Shown here in pieces: positions 1-6,316 of a stretch of 6,334 bases of DNA. The notes beneath the pieces are model-generated. The model worked only from the letters and a program-made list of their open reading frames with translations. It did not search any database and was not told the DNA's origin. This stretch comes from JBBDWZ01 sp050732575. Lineage in GTDB: Bacteria > Gemmatimonadota > Gemmatimonadetes > Longimicrobiales > RSA9. Within the stretch, counting starts at the first letter, position 1; each line of letters begins with the position of its first letter. The stretch covers positions 1 to 6,334 of the forward strand of contig JBOHRF010000301.1 in NCBI GenBank assembly GCA_050732575.1, given 5' to 3'. Position numbers and translations under genes: made by a program.

Positions 1-50
1 CAGGGATCGTTGCTTGGGGTGCGCGTGCCGAAAGCTGGTGCGCGCCGCTT

Positions 51-71
51 GGATATTGTATACAATTATCC
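51..71. promoter_or_regulatory. Operator-like palindrome, GntR-type, overlapping a possible -10 element
   Basis: A perfect 12-bp palindrome, ATTGTATACAAT, lies at 55-66. It is extended outward by GGAT (51-54) and ATCC (68-71), with a single unpaired T at 67. TTGTATACAA cores are typical operators of GntR-family repressors (known for the family). The same bases contain TATACA (59-64) and TACAAT (61-66), which could serve as a sigma-70 -10 box, but no convincing -35 hexamer lies 16-18 bp upstream; CTGGTG at 35-40 is the best available and is weak. If transcription starts near 72-75, the 5' leader of the downstream peptidase gene is about 85 nt, and a repressor bound here would block initiation. 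The palindrome is seen directly; the regulator and the promoter are inferred, and no regulator gene lies in the window. Confidence 0.5.
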
Positions 72-146
72 GACAAGCCTGTAAAGACAACACGTGACCA
101 GCGCCGGACGCCCCCCAATGCCCGTTCGACACTGGCCTCCCCGCAC

Positions 147-150
147 GGAG
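147..150 (+). promoter_or_regulatory. Ribosome binding site of the S9 peptidase gene
   Basis: GGAG sits 6 nt ahead of the ATG at 157. It decides the start: the GTG at 94 and the ATG at 118 open the same frame but have no purine-rich site in front, and they would put about 13-21 polar, proline-rich residues ahead of an otherwise textbook signal peptide. Confidence 0.75.
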
Positions 151-156
151 ACTCTC

Positions 157-2667
157 ATGCATGGCACGCGGAAGAAACTCGCTCAGCACAGCATTGCCCT
201 GGTCCTGGCGCTGGCGGGCAGCGCGCTTTCCGCACAGGCGCAGCAGACGCCTGCGGCGCGGGCCAACTGGGCGCTGGCCGAGAAATTCAGCCAGGAGGCG
301 TTGCGCAGCGCGATTTACACCACATCGGTGAATGCGCGGTTCATCCACAAGACCGACTCGGCATGGTACAACTGGCGCGATCGCAAGGGCACGCGCTTCA
401 TGCTGGTGGTTGCCAGGACACGGACCAAACAGCCGCTGTTCGATCACGTGAAGTTGTCGGCGGATCTGTCGACGCTGCACCGGCGGGCGTTCGAGCCGCA
501 CGATCTGCCCTTCACGACCATTGATTTTGCGGACAGCACCAACGCCAGTGTCTTCCAGTTCCGCGTGGACAGCACGCTGTACTCGTATGACATGCGTTCG
601 ACCGAACTGAAGAGCCTGGGTCGGGCGCCGCGCACCGGCCCGGCTGAGGGCGGGCGAGGCGGTGGTGGCGGCCGCGGGGGTGGTGGTGGTGGCCGGGCCG
701 GTGGAGCGGGGCAGGATTTCCGCAATTTCTCGCCGGACAGCACGGTTTTCGTGTTTGCGCGCGATCACAACCTGTACTACGTGGATGTGGCCCAAAAGGA
801 TACGGTCAAGATTTCCACGGACGGTGTCGTGCATTACAGTTTTGGCGCGCGCGATACTACGCAGCAGCAACAGCAACAACAGCAGCAGGACGAACAGCAG
901 GGCGAGCAGAATCAGCAGGGGCAGGGAAGCCGTTCGCGCGATCCGCGTGTGCGTGCGGGCGTGACCTGGTCGGAGAATTCGCGCGCGTTCTTTGTGACGC
1001 GCACAGATGCGCGCAAGGTGTCGGACCTCTACCTGATCAACATGCTGGCCGAGCCGCGGCCCACGCTCACCACCTACAAGTATCCCATGCCGGGTGAGGA
1101 GAACGTGCGGCAGTCCGAGCTGCATGTCTTCAATCGAACGGACAACAAGCTGGTCAAGCTGAGCGCCATCGACAAATGGAAGGATCAGGCCGTCTCGAAC
1201 CTGCACTGGGATGTGGGCTCGGACCGGGTGCGCATGGTCCGTCGAGACCGGCTGCGCCAGAACATGGAATTGATCGAGATCGATCTGGCCACGCAGCAAA
1301 CGAAAGTGCTGATCACCGAAACCGTGCAGGGCGCCACGTTCGAAGGCTCACCGGTCGGCATCTCCTACACGGCGCGCTATGTCAAAGCGGGCGATGATTT
1401 CATCTGGTGGTCGGAGCGCAGTGGGTGGGGCCATTTCTACCTGTACGATCACCAGGGCAAGCTGAAGAACGCGATCACCAGCGGACCCTGGCGCGCCGAA
1501 GCGGTGCTGGAGGTCGATTCCGTGCGCCGCATTGCCTGGATCCGCGGAGTGGGCCGCGAGCCAGATGAGAACGTGTACCAGCAGCACCTCTATCGCGTGA
1601 ACCTGGACGGCACGGGACTGACCTTGCTCGATCCCGGCGATGCCAATCACACCAGCGTGCTGTCACCGTCCAAGCGCTTTGCCATCGACAACTATTCCCG
1701 GCCTGACCTGGTGCCCAAGGCCGTGTTGCGCGATGAGCGGGGTGCTGTCGTTCTGGACCTGGAGACCATGGACCTGAGCCGGCTCGAGGAGCTGGGCTGG
1801 AAGATGCCGGAGACCTTCGTGGTCAAGGCCGCGGACGGGGTGACCGACATCTACGGCAACATGTGGAAGCCGTTCGACTTCGATCCCAGCAAGAGGTACC
1901 CGATCATTGCCAATGTGTATCCGGGCCCGCAGACCGAGAGCGTGTCCACCACGTTCTCCGGCAATGCGCAGCAGCAGCGGCTGGCGCAACTGGGCTTCAT
2001 CGTAATCCAGATCGGCAACCGCGGCGGCAGCCCGCGCCGCAGCAACGCGTATCAGGCTTACAGTTATTTGAACTTGCGCGACTACGGACTGGCCGATAAG
2101 AAGGCCGGCATCGAACAGCTGGCCGCACGCCATACCTACATCGACATCAACCGCGTGGGTCTGTACGGCCACTCGGGCGGTGGCTTCATGACGGCCGCAG
2201 CCATGTTGCTGCCACCCTACCATGAGTTCTTCAAGGTGGGTGTCTCCTCGGCCGGCAATCACGACAACAACGTGTATGGCGACTACTGGGCCGAGCAAAA
2301 CCATGGCCTGCGTGAGGTTCCGCGCCGCCGCACGACCACCGATCAGAGCGAGAACGGTGGCAGCGACCAACAGGCCGCGGAAACCCGCTTCGAGATCAAG
2401 GTGCCGGCCAATCACGAGCTGGCCGCCAATCTGAAAGGCAAGCTGCTGCTCGTGCACGGCGACATGGACAACAACGTGCACCCGGCCGGCACGGTTCGCC
2501 TGGTCAATGCCCTGATCAAGGCCAACAAACGCTTTGACTTCATGATCATGCCGGGTAAGGCCCACGGCTTTGCCGACATGCAGAACTATTTCCAGCGCAT
2601 GATGTTCGAGTATTTCGCGGAGCACCTGCTGGGGGATTATTACCGGGCGGCGGCGGACATCCGGTAG
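157..2667 (+). CDS. Secreted S9 family peptidase with DPP-IV-type N-terminal propeller
   Basis: The product is an 836-residue serine peptidase of clan SC, family S9, predicted to cleave short peptides outside the cytoplasm. Residues 1-28 form a Sec signal peptide: basic RKK, a hydrophobic stretch, then a likely AQA|QQ cleavage. A beta-propeller spans roughly 40-555, with WSERSGWGHFYLYD typical of DPP-IV-like blades. The alpha/beta hydrolase domain covers about 560-836. Visible catalytic residues are Ser673 in GHSGGG, Asp771 in HGDMDNNVHP and His803 in KAHGF; Tyr588 in VYPGP matches the oxyanion tyrosine of DPP-IV. Length fits the family. Two low-complexity inserts sit in propeller loops: Gly/Arg at 164-185 and Gln-rich at 236-257. 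The Gln insert lies where classical DPP-IV has its double-Glu substrate anchor (WVYEEE-like), and I see no such motif, so prolyl dipeptidyl activity is not assured. The gene is convergent with the tricorn homologue, 152 bp away. Confidence 0.93.
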   Translation: MHGTRKKLAQHSIALVLALAGSALSAQAQQTPAARANWALAEKFSQEALRSAIYTTSVNARFIHKTDSAWYNWRDRKGTRFMLVVARTRTKQPLFDHVKLSADLSTLHRRAFEPHDLPFTTIDFADSTNASVFQFRVDSTLYSYDMRSTELKSLGRAPRTGPAEGGRGGGGGRGGGGGGRAGGAGQDFRNFSPDSTVFVFARDHNLYYVDVAQKDTVKISTDGVVHYSFGARDTTQQQQQQQQQDEQQGEQNQQGQGSRSRDPRVRAGVTWSENSRAFFVTRTDARKVSDLYLINMLAEPRPTLTTYKYPMPGEENVRQSELHVFNRTDNKLVKLSAIDKWKDQAVSNLHWDVGSDRVRMVRRDRLRQNMELIEIDLATQQTKVLITETVQGATFEGSPVGISYTARYVKAGDDFIWWSERSGWGHFYLYDHQGKLKNAITSGPWRAEAVLEVDSVRRIAWIRGVGREPDENVYQQHLYRVNLDGTGLTLLDPGDANHTSVLSPSKRFAIDNYSRPDLVPKAVLRDERGAVVLDLETMDLSRLEELGWKMPETFVVKAADGVTDIYGNMWKPFDFDPSKRYPIIANVYPGPQTESVSTTFSGNAQQQRLAQLGFIVIQIGNRGGSPRRSNAYQAYSYLNLRDYGLADKKAGIEQLAARHTYIDINRVGLYGHSGGGFMTAAAMLLPPYHEFFKVGVSSAGNHDNNVYGDYWAEQNHGLREVPRRRTTTDQSENGGSDQQAAETRFEIKVPANHELAANLKGKLLLVHGDMDNNVHPAGTVRLVNALIKANKRFDFMIMPGKAHGFADMQNYFQRMMFEYFAEHLLGDYYRAAADIR
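646..711 (+). repeat. Gly/Arg low-complexity tract in the S9 peptidase
   Basis: Residues 164-185 are almost entirely Gly with interspersed Arg and Ala, in a predicted loop just before the propeller strand beginning FRNFSPD. Several glycine codons are used (GGC, GGT, GGG, GGA), so this is a protein-level tract, not one recently slipped DNA unit. Similar tracts occur three times in the tricorn homologue encoded opposite. Confidence 0.85.
862..927 (+). repeat. Glutamine-rich insert (nine consecutive Gln) in the S9 peptidase
   Basis: Residues 236-244 are nine glutamines in mixed CAG and CAA codons, followed by a Gln/Glu/Gly/Asn-rich stretch to residue 257. The insert separates the strand ending near TDGVVHYSFGARD from the blade starting VTWSENSRAFFV. 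It is probably a solvent-exposed disordered loop. The mixed codons argue that glutamine itself is retained, not just an expanding CAG tract. Confidence 0.85.
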
Positions 2668-2713
2668 CGTGACGTGTCACGCGTGACGCGTAACCTCGGA
2701 GAGCGCCAGGGTG

Positions 2714-2794
2714 ATGGTGAAGCAACGACTGCTAAGCGCGGTTGCGTGCTTAGCTAGCGTCGACCTGCCAGCATCTTCATGCTCTCCGAGGTGA
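2714..2794 (+). other. Possible 26-codon ORF within the palindrome
   Basis: An ATG at 2714 (or the adjoining GTG at 2711) opens a 26-27 residue frame ending in TGA at 2792-2794. The start of the product, MVKQRLLSAVACLAS, looks like the beginning of a signal peptide. GGAG at 2698-2701 in the left arm lies 9 nt ahead of the GTG. On the other strand the right arm places the same GGAG before ATG at 2780-2778, opening an 8-codon frame. I do not call a gene: the ORF is short, overlaps the repeat, and may be chance. Confidence 0.15.
2731..2754. repeat. Inner hairpin of the intergenic palindrome
   Basis: GCTAAGCGCG pairs with CGTGCTTAGC across a GTTG tetraloop, giving a 10-bp stem with a single G-U wobble when read as + strand RNA. 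It is centred within a few bases of the middle of the 148-bp palindrome, consistent with one nested fold. Confidence 0.7.
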
Positions 2795-2821
2795 CGCGTC
2801 ACGCGTCACGCGTCACGCGTC
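2794..2821. repeat. Four tandem copies of ACGCGTC overlapping the tricorn homologue stop codon
   Basis: The 7-bp unit ACGCGTC repeats perfectly at 2794, 2801, 2808 and 2815. Read on the minus strand it supplies TGA every 7 nt, which falls in all three frames; the first of these TGAs is the stop codon of the tricorn homologue. The 12-bp palindrome GTGACGCGTCAC at 2791-2802 is part of the same array, and the left arm holds a related degenerate copy around 2677-2691. Confidence 0.85.
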
Positions 2822-5800
2822 ATTGACGTTGCCGTCCACCCTCATTGTTGGTCGTAACGTTCTGCCATTTTCCATTGGCTAGCAGCTTGAGTGCTTGTTG
2901 CACCGCAGTTAGCAGCTCGCGATCCAATCCGCGCAACTCGTCCTCCGGCGAACTCTTCACGAAAATGTCCGGCGGCACGCCGTAGTTCTCCAGATTGTAG
3001 CCAAAGTTGTTGGGCTTGGTGGGGTCGTAGCTGACCACGCGCGTGCCGGGGATGCGCACGCTGCCGCCGTCCAGCAGCGGGTAGTTGGGCGCGGACACCA
3101 CGGCGCCGTTGGTGGGTGTGCCCACGACCGGACCCAGGCCGAGCTGTTTGAACGCGTGCGGCACCATCTCGGCGTTCGAGTTGGAGCGCCAGTTGGTCAT
3201 CATCACTTGCGGTCCGGCAATGAGTTGCTGCGGGCGCCGACCCCATACCGGCGAACCCGTCTTGGTCCAGGTGTATTGATAAGGCTTGCGCAACAGGACA
3301 TCCATCAACTGCATGTCGATGTTGCCGCCGCCATTGTAGCGTACGTCGATGATCATGCCCTGCTTGTAGAAATACTGATCGATCTCCTGCGTGAGCTGGT
3401 CCAGCACCTGCTGGTTCATCGAGCGCATGTGGAAATAGGCAATCTTGCCGCCTGAGACACTGTCCACGAACGCACGGTTGCGCGCGACCCAGTCGTCGTA
3501 TTTGATGTTGGACAGCGAAGACACGGTGCGGATGCGCAGACTGCGCTGTTGTGCTGCCGCCGCATCGGGCGCAGCTGCCACGGTCACGGTGACCCACTCG
3601 TTCAGCAGACCGGTCAGCTGCTTCCAGTAATTGTCCGTGGGACCCATTCGTGTGCCGTTGATGGACACGACGTAGTCGCCCACCTTCACATCGAGCCACG
3701 GTTTGTCGGCCGGACCATTCCGGTAGATGTAGGCGATGCGGAGGCCCTGGCCGTCGGGCTTCAGCTCGAGACCCGTGAATTGCGTCTGGTTGGGCCGGAT
3801 CACACCTGCACCACCACCACCACGTCCTCCTCGGCCGCCGCCGGCCGGCGCATCGTCATCCGGATCCGCGGGCGCCGTGATGCCCGAATGGCTGGAGTTC
3901 AGCTCGTTCAGCATCTCGGCGGCCAGCATGTAGAAGTCATCGGTCTGGCCGATCTTGTCGACCAGCGGTTCGTAGCGGCGCCGAATGCCAGCCCAATCGA
4001 AGCCGTGCATGTCTTCTTCCACGTAGCTGTACTTCCAGTGGCGATAGAACTCGTCGAACATCTCGCGCCACTCTTCACGCTTGTCCACGGCGAAGGCGAG
4101 GGCGAAACGCACGGGCGTCTTGGTGCGGCTGGCCAACGGCATCTTCGAGATGCCGCCGCCTTCACGGAAGAAGAGTGTGCGCCCATCGGCGGTCAGCTCC
4201 ATGCCCTGGAACGCACCATCGGCAATGCGGCGGCGATCGGTGCCATCGATGTTGATGGCCCAGAGCCCCGGACCACCCGGACCGGTTGCCGTTGCGGCTG
4301 CGGGCGCTGCGCCACCGCGCCCGCCGCGGCCGCCGCCAGCCGCCGCACCTCCACCCGCAATGAAGTAGATGGTGCGGCCATCGGGTGACAGGAACGGATT
4401 CGACACTGCATCGGTGCCGCGCGTGAGTTGCACGGCGCGTCGTCCAATGTCACGCAGTTCGATCTCGATGTTCACCGGTGCTGCCGCAGCAGTATTCGTT
4501 TCCGCGCCCGCGCCGCGTCCGCCACGTCCGCCACCATCGGCAGGTTGGCGACGCTCTTTGACGAGCGGATCATCCGGATCGTCCGTGGGCGCAGCCAGCT
4601 GAACAGCAAAGAGATGGTTGACGCCGGCATCTCGATTGGAGACAAAAACGACGGTCTTGCCATCGGGTGTGAGCATTCCGTCCGATTCGCGGGCGGCGTG
4701 CGCGGTCACGTTGTGCTCGCGCCTGGCGGTCACATCGTAGAGTACGACTTCACTGTTCTGGTAATCATCGCGGCGGCTCACCACGAGCCAGCGGCCATCG
4801 GCCGACATGTGATTCAAGGTGTAGCCGCCCGCAGCATGATGTGCGACTTCGGTCGTGCGCGCGACCGCGACATCGACCGCATACATGCGCGTACCCGACG
4901 TGAAGAAGATCTGCTTCGAGTCGGGCGACCATTGCAATTGAGTCTTCTTGCTGGCCTGGTTGGTGAGCTTGCGCCGCTCACCGGAGCGCACGTCGAACAG
5001 CCATACCTCATCCTCTTTCGATTCATCGGACAGGTAGGCGAGGTAACGCCCATCGGGCGAATAGAGCGGAGTGCCCTGACGCCATGCCGATTCCGTGATG
5101 CGTCGTCTTTCTCCCACGCCCTCTTCCGCCGGCACCACGAACAACTCGCCTCGGAAGCCAACTGCCAGGTACGCGCCATTGGGTGAGGGGGAGAAAGCAT
5201 CTGCGTTGTTCTCGGTAGTCACAACCTCCGAGAGTGAGCGATCGATGACATAACCGAGATCGATGGGAAGGCGCCTGGGCTGCGGCCGGTCGATGGGCAA
5301 GACCCAGAGATCGAACTCGTTCGAGTAAGTGATGGTCTTGCCATCCGGACTGATGGATGCGAAGCGTACGCCACCGCGGTTGTGACGCGTGACCTGTACG
5401 GGTGCTCCGCCCTTGGCATTGACCTTCCAGATGTTGAAGGTCCCATCGCGTTCGGACTGGAAGTAAATCATGCCGTCGGCACCGTACATCGGATTGGCAT
5501 CGTGTACGGCGTTCTTGTAGTCCTCGAGCTTCAGGTCGGTCAGTTGCGCAAACGTGTTCTGCTTCACGTTCATCACCCACACGTCGGCGTTGTTGCTGCC
5601 GCGATAGTGGCGCTTGGGATCGGGATAACGCGTGCGGTTGAAGACCAGGGTTGCGCCATCCGGCGAGAACATGCCGGCCGCGCCCGAGCCCGTCTCGAGC
5701 GCTACTGGAAGGTCACCGTCCGTGCCGACCGTATAGAGGGGACTGTCCCAGGCCATGGGGCCGCGCGCTGACGAGAACAGAATGCGCTTGCCATCCGGCG

Positions 5801-6155
5801 CCCAATAGAGCACCTCATCATTGCCGCTGTGCCAGGTCAGCCGCTTGGCCTCGCCGCCCGCCGCGGGCATGATGTAGACATCCGGATTGCCGGCGCGGCT
5901 GCTGGTGAACGCGATCGATTGACCATCGGGTGAGAAGCGCGGCTTGATGTCGCGCGCGTCCACGCGCGTGAGCTGGCGCGCATTCGAGCCATCCTCGTTC
6001 ACCTGCCAGATGTTACCTCGAAACGAGAAGATGACCTTGCCGCCGTGGTAGTGCGGGTCGCGCGCAAAACCCAGTGCACCAGGTGACTGGGCTGAGGCGG
6101 ACAGTGCGGGCAGGACCAGGGCAAGGCTGAACGCGATCCGGGACAACCGTTTCAT
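2820..6155 (-). CDS. Secreted tricorn protease homologue (propellers, PDZ, S41-type catalytic domain)
   Basis: The 1111-residue product matches tricorn architecture; archaeal tricorn, about 1070 residues, is a giant hexameric peptidase that releases short peptides. A Sec signal peptide (1-22, ASA|QS) predicts export, unlike cytosolic archaeal tricorn. Propeller repeats with many FSPDG/SPDGR motifs span roughly 27-660. A helical C1-like domain (about 690-770) carries Ser755-His756 in NSSHSG. A PDZ domain lies at about 793-878, and the C-terminal catalytic domain has DVRYNGGG (Gly942-944), nucleophile candidate Ser993 in SNSNAE and Glu1056 in ENYGVPPD. These fit the tricorn tetrad Ser745/His746/Ser965/Glu1023. 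The usual SxSDG after the nucleophile is SNSNA here, an Asp-to-Asn change. Gly/Arg tracts sit at residues 541-551, 601-615 and 772-784. The ATG at 6155 has a good ribosome site; the upstream TTG extension to 6290 lacks one and would bury the signal peptide. Confidence 0.93.
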   Translation of the reverse strand: MKRLSRIAFSLALVLPALSASAQSPGALGFARDPHYHGGKVIFSFRGNIWQVNEDGSNARQLTRVDARDIKPRFSPDGQSIAFTSSRAGNPDVYIMPAAGGEAKRLTWHSGNDEVLYWAPDGKRILFSSARGPMAWDSPLYTVGTDGDLPVALETGSGAAGMFSPDGATLVFNRTRYPDPKRHYRGSNNADVWVMNVKQNTFAQLTDLKLEDYKNAVHDANPMYGADGMIYFQSERDGTFNIWKVNAKGGAPVQVTRHNRGGVRFASISPDGKTITYSNEFDLWVLPIDRPQPRRLPIDLGYVIDRSLSEVVTTENNADAFSPSPNGAYLAVGFRGELFVVPAEEGVGERRRITESAWRQGTPLYSPDGRYLAYLSDESKEDEVWLFDVRSGERRKLTNQASKKTQLQWSPDSKQIFFTSGTRMYAVDVAVARTTEVAHHAAGGYTLNHMSADGRWLVVSRRDDYQNSEVVLYDVTARREHNVTAHAARESDGMLTPDGKTVVFVSNRDAGVNHLFAVQLAAPTDDPDDPLVKERRQPADGGGRGGRGAGAETNTAAAAPVNIEIELRDIGRRAVQLTRGTDAVSNPFLSPDGRTIYFIAGGGAAAGGGRGGRGGAAPAAATATGPGGPGLWAINIDGTDRRRIADGAFQGMELTADGRTLFFREGGGISKMPLASRTKTPVRFALAFAVDKREEWREMFDEFYRHWKYSYVEEDMHGFDWAGIRRRYEPLVDKIGQTDDFYMLAAEMLNELNSSHSGITAPADPDDDAPAGGGRGGRGGGGAGVIRPNQTQFTGLELKPDGQGLRIAYIYRNGPADKPWLDVKVGDYVVSINGTRMGPTDNYWKQLTGLLNEWVTVTVAAAPDAAAAQQRSLRIRTVSSLSNIKYDDWVARNRAFVDSVSGGKIAYFHMRSMNQQVLDQLTQEIDQYFYKQGMIIDVRYNGGGNIDMQLMDVLLRKPYQYTWTKTGSPVWGRRPQQLIAGPQVMMTNWRSNSNAEMVPHAFKQLGLGPVVGTPTNGAVVSAPNYPLLDGGSVRIPGTRVVSYDPTKPNNFGYNLENYGVPPDIFVKSSPEDELRGLDRELLTAVQQALKLLANGKWQNVTTNNEGGRQRQ
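3804..3842 (-). repeat. Gly/Arg tract between catalytic C1 region and PDZ domain
   Basis: Residues 772-784 (GGGRGGRGGGGAG) follow an acidic run (DPDDD) 16 residues after the catalytic Ser755-His756 pair and end about 9 residues before the PDZ domain. This is a flexible inter-domain linker position. Confidence 0.85.
4311..4355 (-). repeat. Gly/Ala/Arg tract in the second propeller
   Basis: Residues 601-615 consist of GGG, AAA and then GGGRGGRGG, followed by an Ala/Pro/Thr/Gly-rich run up to the strand GLWAINIDGTD. It interrupts a blade between TIYFIA and LWAINI, so it is most likely an extended loop. Confidence 0.85.
4503..4535 (-). repeat. Gly/Arg tract near propeller blade boundary
   Basis: Residues 541-551 (GGGRGGRGAGA) follow the charged segment KERRQPAD and precede an Ala-rich run and the strand VNIEIELRD. 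It is the first of three GGRGGRG tracts in this protein. Confidence 0.85.
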
Positions 6156-6162
6156 GGCCGGG

Positions 6163-6166
6163 CTCC
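6163..6166 (-). promoter_or_regulatory. Ribosome binding site of the tricorn homologue
   Basis: On the minus strand GGAG lies 7 nt before the ATG at 6155-6153. It fixes the start at the signal-peptide methionine and not at the far upstream TTG. Confidence 0.75.
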
Positions 6167-6185
6167 AGAGAATTTGGGATGCTCC

Positions 6186-6215
6186 AGCATACGGTGTGAC
6201 TTTCCTACGGGGCAA
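6186..6215 (-). promoter_or_regulatory. Candidate sigma-70-type promoter of the tricorn homologue
   Basis: On the minus strand, TTGCCC (6215-6210) and TATGCT (6191-6186) are separated by 18 bp; each matches 4 of 6 consensus positions. Initiation near 6179 would leave a leader of about 24 nt carrying the GGAG site. The hexamers are ordinary in strength, so this is a plausible assignment only. Confidence 0.4.
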
Positions 6216-6287
6216 GCCGAGGTGCCTGGTCGGCCAGCCGCCAGTCGTGCGTGCACGTGAGACAGATCGAACGTGGCGTGCGTTACA

Positions 6288-6316
6288 CAAGGAAGCGGGC
6301 GCAGCCCGATTCCTTG
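6288..6316. repeat. Inverted repeat at the right edge, possible operator
   Basis: CAAGGAA/TTCCTTG and CGGGC/GCCCG form a 13-position stem with one G-A mismatch around a GCA loop. No T-run follows on either strand, which argues against an intrinsic terminator. The right arm overlaps TTGACC at 6314-6319, a 5-of-6 match to a -35 box on the + strand. Confidence 0.55.

Larger units (their letters stand above)
2669..2816. repeat. 148-bp imperfect palindrome filling the space between convergent genes
   Basis: The left arm (2669-2704) and right arm (2781-2816) are inverted copies matching at 33 of 36 positions, with mismatches at arm positions 7, 10 and 24. The 76-bp centre (2705-2780) contains a further strong hairpin at 2731-2754 and weaker complementarity between them (GATG, GCA, CGAC and GCT blocks pair with gaps), so one transcript could fold into a single long stem. 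The element begins two bases after the S9 gene stop and ends four bases before the stop codon of the tricorn homologue. It could act as a bidirectional barrier or terminator or protect both mRNA 3' ends, but no T-run follows either side, so a classical intrinsic terminator is not supported. It may instead be a dispersed MITE- or REP-like element. No target-site duplication is evident. Confidence 0.8.

Noticed and set aside
18..44. Direct repeat GGTGCGCG at 18-25 and 37-44
   Set aside because: Eight bases of GC-rich sequence repeated once is easily chance, and it is not aligned with the promoter elements.
94..156. N-terminal extension of the S9 peptidase from GTG 94 or ATG 118
   Set aside because: No ribosome site precedes these starts, and the signal peptide begins cleanly at 157 behind GGAG.
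1663..2625. 320-codon open frame on the minus strand inside the S9 peptidase gene
   Set aside because: It lies opposite a gene with clear catalytic motifs; its product is a Val/His/Ala-rich string without recognisable domains, as expected for an antisense frame of a GC-rich gene.
2669..2816. Intergenic palindrome as an integron attC site or a CRISPR repeat
   Set aside because: No matching GTTRRRY/RYYYAAC core pair at the ends, no integrase, and the 7-bp tandem units have no spacers between them.
2669..2816. Intergenic palindrome as an insertion sequence
   Set aside because: No transposase frame fits in 148 bp and no flanking direct repeat is visible; a non-autonomous element remains possible.
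3549..4388. 279-codon plus-strand frame opposite the tricorn homologue
   Set aside because: Antisense shadow: low-complexity Ala/Arg/Thr runs mirror the Gly/Arg tracts, and no signal or domain is visible.
4428..5186. 252-codon plus-strand frame opposite the propeller region
   Set aside because: Antisense shadow with no recognisable motif and no convincing ribosome site.
6156..6290. 45-residue N-terminal extension of the tricorn homologue from TTG 6290
   Set aside because: Arg-rich, no ribosome site, and it would place the signal peptide internally; the ATG at 6155 has GGAG at good spacing.
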